64,000 bases of DNA from Bacteroidota bacterium (GTDB lineage Bacteria > Bacteroidota > Bacteroidia > Bacteroidales > Paludibacteraceae): positions 62,001 through 126,000 of the forward strand of contig JAEWUM010000003.1 in assembly GCA_023459355.1 (NCBI GenBank), written 5' to 3'. The notes below the pieces were generated by a model, which was not told the origin of the DNA, did no database searches, and saw nothing but the letters and a program-made list of their open reading frames with translations. Position numbers and translations under genes: made by a program. Below, piece by piece: positions 58,709 through 64,000 of this stretch. The number at the start of each line of letters is the position of its first letter. Position 1 is the stretch's first letter.

Positions 58709-61645
58709 TCACCTCAGCGCCCCAAACAACACCTCCACAGGATGCAATGCCTCCCTTTTTGTCCCGTCTTTAATCTGCGAGCGACAACTGGTGCCCTGCG
58801 CCACCACCAGCGTATTACCGGGTAGTTGTTCGACCTGTTTGAACAACACCAATTCCCCGATTTGCTGCGAGAGTTCGTAATGTTCTTTTTCGTACCCGAA
58901 GGAACCGGCCATACCACAACATCCCGAAGGTATTTCGGTGACATGATAGTTTTTAGGAATAGAGAGCATATCTAATGTCGATTGGGAAGAAGCGATGGCT
59001 TTCTGGTGACAGTGGCAATGCAGACTGATGTTCTTTTCCTCCTCATGAAAAGAGGCTGCATCAATGCTGCCTGCTTTGAATTCCTGCACGATAAACTCAT
59101 CGATTAAGAAAGTATGACCGGCTAATTGTCTGGCATCGTGACGCAAAGAGGCTTCCACCAAATCAGGATATTCATCCCGGAAGGAAAGAATGGAGGAAGG
59201 TTCAATCCCGATCAGCGGTGTTTTCTTCGATATGATATCTTTCAGCAAACGTACATTCTTTTCGGCTAATTTCTTCGCTTTCCGGATTAATCCTTTGGAG
59301 ATGTATGCCCGTCCACTTTCAACATGTTCGGGAATAAGCACTTCATAACCAAGTGCGACCAACAACTTCACGGCTTTCTGACCCAGCTCTGCATCGTAAT
59401 GATTGGTAAATTCATCATTAAATAAATAGACTTTCTTCCCTTTTTTCAGCTTGGCTGATTTCGCCAAAACCCGATAATGTTTTTTGTACCAACTGCTGAA
59501 AGTTTGTTTGGCAAGCAATGGCAGTTTTCGTTCCGACGTAAAGCCCAGCAACGAAGGCAAGGCAGTTTTATCTAAGATGAAATTGGTCAACGCCGGCAAT
59601 TTCGACCCTATCTTGTTGAGACCATTAATATTGGCAATCAGTTTGGTGCGCAAAGGAACTCCATTGGCATCGTGGTAATGTTGCAGAAACTCCGCTTTCA
59701 GTTTGGCCATGTCCACATTCGAAGGACATTCGGATTTACAGCCCTTGCAGGAAAGGCACAAATCGAGCACCTTGTATATTTCTTCGTGGTCGAACGGATT
59801 TTTTTTGGTGGAATGTGTCAGATATTCCCGCAGGATGTTCGCACGGGCACGGGTCGTTTGCTCTTCATCGCGCGAGGCCATATAACTCGGGCACATCAGT
59901 CCGCCCGTAATCTCGGTTTTCCGGCAATCACCCGAGCCATTACACTTCTCAACCGCACGCATGTAACCCATCTCGGAACTAAAATTGAAAATGGTCTCTA
60001 TCTCACGAGTCGGCTGTCCCGGCTCATACCGCAACGAAGTATCCATCGGGGGCGTACCGGTAATTTTTCCGGGATTAAAGATATTGTCAGGATCCCAGGT
60101 TTGCTTAATTTGTTTGAGCAGTTCATAGTTCTTATTGCCGACCATCAGCGGGATAAATTCCCCCCGCAGGCGACCATCACCATGTTCCCCGCTCAGCGAA
60201 CCTTTGTATTTCTTCACCAGCAAAGCGACTTTAGTCCCCAGTTCCCGGAAGATTTTCACATCTTCTTTGAGTTTCAGGTTCAATACCGGTCGCAGGTGCA
60301 ACTCACCGGTTCCTACATGAGCATGATACACACAGGAAAGCCGGTAACTTGCCAACAGTCGTTTGAACCCGGCAATATAAGCGGAGAGATGCTGCACCGG
60401 AACAGCCGTATCTTCAATCAGACTCACCGGTTTGGCATCGCCTTTCATATTCGAAAGCACACCCAGTCCCGATTTGCGCAAGTTCCAGATTCGGTTGATG
60501 TCTTTTCCCCAGATGACCGGGTAATGGAAGCCGAGGTCACGTGCACGCAGTTTAGCTTCCATCTGTTGACAAATATCCTCAATTTCCTCTTTGGTTTCCC
60601 GTGCAAATTCAATAATCAGGATGGCTTCGGGGTTACCGGACAGAAAAAAGCGGTTGGGTTGCTGACTGATGTTATCTTTCGTCAGCTCCAGGATGGTTCT
60701 GTCCATCATCTCCACTGCTCCCGGCTTAAATTCGAGGGCTATCAAATTGGCTTCCAACGCTTCTTCAAGCGTTTCGAAATGTGCCGCCATCACGCCTTTG
60801 ATTTTCGGAGGAAGTGGCACCAGATTCAGTTTTATTTCGGTGATGAATGCCAGGGTACCTTCCGAACCGGCAATTAATTTCGCCACATTCAAATCATCCG
60901 GAGCATCAGTCGTAAAAGGTGCCGAATCAAGCAATATATCAATTGCGTAGCCGGTATTGCGGCGACGAAGCTGTTTGTCGGGGTACTGCTCCCCGATTTC
61001 CTGCTGGTTCTCCGGATTGGAAAGTATCTCTTTAAGCTGACGGTAGATTTTATTTTCAAGCTTTTCTCCAACACATTTTTCCTCAAACTCTCCAACTGAA
61101 ACCGATTCAAACACCGTTTCACTGCCATCGCTGAGCAATACTTTTACACTAAGCAGGTGGTCACGCGTACTACCATAAATCAGAGAATGCGCCCCGCAAG
61201 CATTGTTCCCCACCATCCCGCCTATCATACAGCGATTGGAAGTGGAAGTCTCCGGTCCGAAAAACAGTCCGTGCGGCGCCAGAAACCTATTCAATTCATC
61301 CAATATCACACCCGGCTGAACTTTCACCCAATTTTCCTCCACATTCAGTTCGATGATACCGGTCATGTACCGGGACACATCCACTATCATACCTTCACCA
61401 ACTACTTGTCCGGCGAGCGAGGTACCGGCCGTACGAGGTATCAAATTTACCTTTTGCTCCCGTGCAAAACGTATCAATTCCTTAATATCATTCGCATCTT
61501 TGGGATAAGCAACCGCCAGCGGCAATTGCCGGTAAGGCGATGCATCCGTGGCGTATATTGACAGGTGGATGTTGTCGGTGTATAAATCACCTGAAAAGGT
61601 GGTTTTTAATTGATTGAAAGGAATTGTATGGTTGTTTGATGTCAT
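58709..61645 (-). CDS. FAD-linked oxidase fused to Fe-S (CCG-domain) oxidoreductase
   Basis: 978 residues. The N-terminal FAD-binding-4 domain (LPLAVAYPKDANDIKELIRF, IPRTAGTSLAGQVVGEGMIV, GMVGNNACGAHSLIYGSTRD) and FAD-oxidase C domain (VYHAHVGTGELHLRPVLNL, SGEHGDGRLRGEFIPLM) cover ~1-530. Two 4Fe-4S cysteine clusters follow (CNGSGDC...MCPSY; CLSCKGCKSECPSNVDM, ~550-680), then CCG-type motifs (CHCHQKA; SGCCGMAGSFGYEKEHYELS). This is the YdiJ/GlcD-GlpC fusion type acting on D-2-hydroxy acids such as D-lactate or D-2-hydroxyglutarate. The exact substrate is not readable. Confidence 0.92.
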   Translation of the reverse strand: MTSNNHTIPFNQLKTTFSGDLYTDNIHLSIYATDASPYRQLPLAVAYPKDANDIKELIRFAREQKVNLIPRTAGTSLAGQVVGEGMIVDVSRYMTGIIELNVEENWVKVQPGVILDELNRFLAPHGLFFGPETSTSNRCMIGGMVGNNACGAHSLIYGSTRDHLLSVKVLLSDGSETVFESVSVGEFEEKCVGEKLENKIYRQLKEILSNPENQQEIGEQYPDKQLRRRNTGYAIDILLDSAPFTTDAPDDLNVAKLIAGSEGTLAFITEIKLNLVPLPPKIKGVMAAHFETLEEALEANLIALEFKPGAVEMMDRTILELTKDNISQQPNRFFLSGNPEAILIIEFARETKEEIEDICQQMEAKLRARDLGFHYPVIWGKDINRIWNLRKSGLGVLSNMKGDAKPVSLIEDTAVPVQHLSAYIAGFKRLLASYRLSCVYHAHVGTGELHLRPVLNLKLKEDVKIFRELGTKVALLVKKYKGSLSGEHGDGRLRGEFIPLMVGNKNYELLKQIKQTWDPDNIFNPGKITGTPPMDTSLRYEPGQPTREIETIFNFSSEMGYMRAVEKCNGSGDCRKTEITGGLMCPSYMASRDEEQTTRARANILREYLTHSTKKNPFDHEEIYKVLDLCLSCKGCKSECPSNVDMAKLKAEFLQHYHDANGVPLRTKLIANINGLNKIGSKLPALTNFILDKTALPSLLGFTSERKLPLLAKQTFSSWYKKHYRVLAKSAKLKKGKKVYLFNDEFTNHYDAELGQKAVKLLVALGYEVLIPEHVESGRAYISKGLIRKAKKLAEKNVRLLKDIISKKTPLIGIEPSSILSFRDEYPDLVEASLRHDARQLAGHTFLIDEFIVQEFKAGSIDAASFHEEEKNISLHCHCHQKAIASSQSTLDMLSIPKNYHVTEIPSGCCGMAGSFGYEKEHYELSQQIGELVLFKQVEQLPGNTLVVAQGTSCRSQIKDGTKREALHPVEVLFGALR

Positions 61646-61658
61646 GTCCTCCTACTTC

Positions 61659-61760
61659 AAACCTGTCAGGTTTTAAAAACCTGACAGGTTTAATTATTTC
61701 AATTTTATTTATCTGTTCTTGTTCTTCAAACCTGACAGGTTTAATACTTCAATTTATTTT
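61659..61760. repeat. R1 palindrome copy 4 with a local tandem duplication
   Basis: Full palindrome at 61659-61692 (AAACCTGTCAGG / CCTGACAGGTTT) and a half copy at 61728-61743. The sequence after each half (TTTAATTATTTCAATTTTAT and TTTAATACTTCAATTTATTT) is alike, so ~60 nt was duplicated. The second copy reaches the end of the sirtuin gene. Confidence 0.8.
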
Positions 61761-62448
61761 ATCTATTCTTCATCATCTCCCTAAACTTCTTAATCCCCTC
61801 CGTTGCTCCCAGTTTGATATGTTGCACATTCGGTCGTGATACCGCTACTTCTTTCGGGTCAACGAGGTAGACAGGCACATTCGCCGGGGCATGATGCAAC
61901 AAGCCGGCAGCGGGATAGACCTGCATGGAAGTGCCGACAATCAGCACGACATCCGCCAATGACACAACTTGTGCGGCATATTCATACTCCGGCACCATTT
62001 CGCCAAACCAAACGATATGGGGTCGCAACGGATAGCCTTTCGGACATAAATCACCGGGTGCAAACTCCACTTTGTCGGGTGTAACATCGTAAACCTCTTG
62101 TCCCGGACCCGTCGAACGCATTTTCATCAACTCACCGTGCAGATGCTGCACATGCAGACTACCGGCTCTTTCATGCAGGTTGTCGACGTTCTGGGTGATA
62201 ATCCTGATATCAAAATCATTCTCAAGCATCACCAATTCATAATGTCCTATGTTCGGCTGGGCATCTACTAACTGCTTTCTGCGCAGATTGTAAAAATGAT
62301 GTACTAATTCCGGATTCGCGTGAAAAGCTTCGGGCGTGGCGACATCCTCGATCTTATACTTTTCCCACAAACCACCGGAATCCCTGAAAGTTGAGATGCC
62401 GCTTTCGGCCGACATGCCGGCGCCGGTTAAGACAATGAGTTTTCTCAT
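61759..62448 (-). CDS. cobB: sirtuin NAD-dependent deacylase
   Basis: 229 residues from the ATG at 62448 (RKLIVLTGAGMSAESGISTF). Motifs GAGMSAESGI, RDSGGLWEKYKIEDVATPEA, IITQNVDNLHERAGS, HLHGELMKMRS, LRPHIVWFGEMVPEYEYAAQ and VLIVGTSMQVYPAAGLLHHA are those of class III (SIRT5-like/bacterial) enzymes. The zinc-binding cysteines are reduced, as in that class. A perfect -7 element lies at 62472-62479, so the longer frame to 62556 is not used. Confidence 0.94.
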   Translation of the reverse strand: MRKLIVLTGAGMSAESGISTFRDSGGLWEKYKIEDVATPEAFHANPELVHHFYNLRRKQLVDAQPNIGHYELVMLENDFDIRIITQNVDNLHERAGSLHVQHLHGELMKMRSTGPGQEVYDVTPDKVEFAPGDLCPKGYPLRPHIVWFGEMVPEYEYAAQVVSLADVVLIVGTSMQVYPAAGLLHHAPANVPVYLVDPKEVAVSRPNVQHIKLGATEGIKKFREMMKNR

Positions 62449-62471
62449 AACTGTTTCTGAAATGGGTTGTG

Positions 62472-62479
62472 CAAATATA
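62472..62479 (-). promoter_or_regulatory. -7 promoter element of the sirtuin gene
   Basis: TATATTTG on the minus strand, an exact TAnnTTTG match, 24 nt before the start codon. Confidence 0.62.
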
Positions 62480-62511
62480 ATAAAATTCAACGAAAGTCGC
62501 TTGTGGAAATC

Positions 62512-62796
62512 AAGTTGGAAATCAAGTTGGGAGTACAGGTGGTGGAGGCCTATCACTGAAGTTGATTGAGAGAATCAAGTTAAAGATGAAGTTTATGTGA
62601 TAATTAAGAATCAACTTCTGTTCAACAATTAGGAACTTGATTCTTAACTTGATTGAAACAAGCAACTTCAGTGAGAAGATGAATCTCTAAGACTACCCCT
62701 AACTTGATTCTTAACTTGATTGAAACAAACAACTTCAGTGATGATAGGCCTCCACCACCTCACCCTCCCAACTTGATTTCTAACTTGATTGAAACA
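62512..62796. repeat. dispersed repeat R6 arranged as a large imperfect inverted repeat
   Basis: The left arm (62512-62582) and the reverse complement of the right arm (62701-62796) share AATCAAGTTGG, GGTGGTGGAGGCCTATCA, CACTGAAGTTG and GAATCAAGTT. The centre (62583-62700) holds further inverted units (AACTTGATTCTTAACTTGAT). It fills the gap between the sirtuin gene and the next, divergent gene. Confidence 0.85.
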
Positions 62797-62848
62797 TTTT
62801 ACCTGACTATGCGTTATAGTTTCATCGTATTTTTTATTAACACCCCCT

Positions 62849-64000
62849 ATGAAGATACTCAGCACCAAAGAAAAAGCAGTCAAAATCAACATCGAAAGCA
62901 ATTACTACGGCACCGTCGCCGAAATTGGTGGCGGACAGGAAACGGCGCGACACTTGTTTCAGGCAGGTGGCGCCTCGAATACGGTAGCAAAAACAGTTTC
63001 GGCTTACGACAAGCTTTTCAGTGACTACTTCTACAACGAAGGACAGCCATCGCGTTATGTGGCCGAAGAGCGGTTGCGTAAAATGGTGCAGTATGAATAC
63101 GACGAACTGATAAAGATCTTAGACAAAAAGAACCCGCAACGTTTCTTTGCCTTCGCCAATACAGTTGAAACCATCAATTTCTCCAAAACCAATCAGGGCA
63201 ATGGCTGGCTGGGTATCATGGCTGAAGGGAGCGACCGCTACCACCCCAACATGATTTTGATTCACATCAAGTTGCTTGAAAAAGACACCTTGTTACAGCA
63301 ATATACATTAGGCACATTAGGCATCAACCTTATTCACGGGGGACTTTTCATGGGGGAAGACCCGGTAGGCATCCTGCTGGGCTTGCTTGATAACTTAGAC
63401 ACCGACCGGGTGGAAATTGACTATGTTTACACCGAAGGTCCTGATATGCACAAGGTGGATAACCGCATCCTCAACCTGATGCTGGTAAGCAACAATATGA
63501 CTCCGGCCATCATGTTCGACAAGACTGGTCGGGTGATGCAACCCGGGGAAATGCTGTACAAGAAAAACATCCTGCTGACCAGGGGTTACTTTCGCCCCAT
63601 CACGAATCTGGGGATGAAATTCATCGAGGACAGTTTGCAGGTTTTTAAACGGGATGAGGATTATACGCCTGAAAACACAATTGCTTTTTGTGAGATTTCG
63701 CTGAACTACCTGATGCGGGGTGAAGAAGTAGACGAACAGGATTTTCTCCACCGGGTCGATCTGCTCAACCTCATGGGACAAAGTGTAATGGTCTCCCGTT
63801 TCCAGCGATACTTCGAGCTGGTGCGTTATTTCGGACAGTTTCGCATCATCAAGCTACGCATCGTGATGGGCTTGCCTACATTCGACAAGGTACTTGACCA
63901 TACCAGCTACACCGACCTGCGCGGGGGTATTCTCCAGATGATGGGCGCTTTATTCGTAGAAAATGTAAAGGTGTACCTTTATCCTTCTCTTGACCCTGAA
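62849..64000 (+). CDS. conserved protein of uncertain function, C-terminus beyond window
   Basis: 384 codons are open from the ATG at 62849 to the window end. It begins MKILSTKEKAVKINIESNYY, then GTVAEIGGGQETARHLFQAG and GASNTVAKTVSAYDKLFSDY. I recall a widespread ~480-residue family in Bacteroidota and cyanobacteria with this start (AEIGGGQE...F.AGGASGT), often labelled nicotinate-nucleotide adenylyltransferase; I see no HxGH nucleotidyltransferase motif that would support that label. No signal peptide or membrane helix. Function left open. Confidence 0.72.
   Translation, partial: MKILSTKEKAVKINIESNYYGTVAEIGGGQETARHLFQAGGASNTVAKTVSAYDKLFSDYFYNEGQPSRYVAEERLRKMVQYEYDELIKILDKKNPQRFFAFANTVETINFSKTNQGNGWLGIMAEGSDRYHPNMILIHIKLLEKDTLLQQYTLGTLGINLIHGGLFMGEDPVGILLGLLDNLDTDRVEIDYVYTEGPDMHKVDNRILNLMLVSNNMTPAIMFDKTGRVMQPGEMLYKKNILLTRGYFRPITNLGMKFIEDSLQVFKRDEDYTPENTIAFCEISLNYLMRGEEVDEQDFLHRVDLLNLMGQSVMVSRFQRYFELVRYFGQFRIIKLRIVMGLPTFDKVLDHTSYTDLRGGILQMMGALFVENVKVYLYPSLDPE

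Noticed and set aside
59672..60877. 401-codon plus-strand frame
   Set aside because: It lies fully antisense to the FAD/Fe-S oxidoreductase, whose domains are intact; the reading has no recognisable domain and a Phe/His/Gln-rich shadow composition.
61759..62448. Second SIR2 gene as part of a defence system
   Set aside because: It has the full sirtuin deacylase motif set and an ordinary setting, unlike the SIR2-like gene at 46961-48307.
62668..62901. 77-codon minus-strand frame
   Set aside because: Built from R6 repeat units and antisense to the start of the next gene.
1..64000. tRNA, rRNA or riboswitch genes
   Set aside because: I looked for tRNA-like arms with CCA ends and for well-known riboswitch cores in the larger gaps and saw none; a covariance-model scan would be needed to be sure.

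Overview
The window comes from a Bacteroidota chromosome, most likely an anaerobic member of the Bacteroidales. This rests on a Bacteroidota-type division and cell-wall (dcw) cluster with long FtsZ, MraY and PASTA-bearing PBP proteins, many promoters of the TAnnTTTG (-7) type with few Shine-Dalgarno sites, a histone-like HU-related protein, a remnant of a type IX secretion C-terminal domain, and the carbohydrate and arylpyruvate fermentation genes. I cannot name a genus from the sequence.

Layout. 1-4.98 kb: a partial surface lipoprotein, a DUF2027/Smr protein, a HigBA toxin-antitoxin cassette bracketed by two copies of one palindrome, queA, and a YugP-type zinc metallopeptidase. 4.99-21.1 kb: the whole dcw operon on the minus strand, mraZ-rsmH-ftsL-ftsI-murE-(four-helix-bundle gene)-mraY-murD-ftsW-murG-murC-ftsQ-ftsA-ftsZ, with MraZ-type boxes in front. 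Several of its gaps carry dispersed repeats. 21.3-27.3 kb: an acyltransferase, rimM, an outer-membrane beta-barrel protein, a DUF4861 protein, a secreted unknown, a MORN-repeat protein and a glutathione peroxidase. 27.4-35 kb: gdhA, then a divergent arylpyruvate operon (iorA, iorB, paaK, ACT protein, thioesterase) and an aminotransferase. Together these fit fermentation of aromatic amino acids: transamination, ferredoxin-linked decarboxylation to an aryl-acetyl-CoA, then acid release, with GdhA recycling glutamate. 35-41.1 kb: a minus-strand operon of two Tat-targeted Gfo/Idh/MocA proteins, a small membrane protein, a tandem DUF1080 protein, an ApbE-like protein and a GH43 enzyme, which fits the 3-keto-glycoside route of sugar breakdown. 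41.4-42.9 kb: a glycerate kinase whose 3' end runs into a broken type IX sorting domain.

42.9-54.4 kb is an accessory region, AT-rich in its middle: a RelE/antitoxin pair, a methyltransferase, a membrane-anchored PIN-like protein, a SIR2-like protein, a secreted unknown, a membrane J-domain protein, a small membrane protein, an HU-related gene next to an array of 12 short repeats with an almost perfect 22-nt period, a HipBA module with a clear operator, and a 157-bp element with 34-bp perfect inverted ends. 54.6-58.4 kb holds a TonB-dependent siderophore-type receptor and a PepSY membrane protein. 58.7-64 kb holds a large FAD/Fe-S oxidoreductase, a sirtuin deacylase and the start of a conserved protein of uncertain function.

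The most unusual object is the 22-nt array (51351-51612). A conserved 12-nt core alternates with 10 variable nucleotides, directly beyond the terminator of the HU-related gene. The window also holds at least eight families of dispersed intergenic repeats. Two of them sit on both sides of small non-housekeeping cassettes (HigBA; the four-helix-bundle gene inside dcw). No rRNA, tRNA, CRISPR array, cas gene, transposase or integrase was seen.
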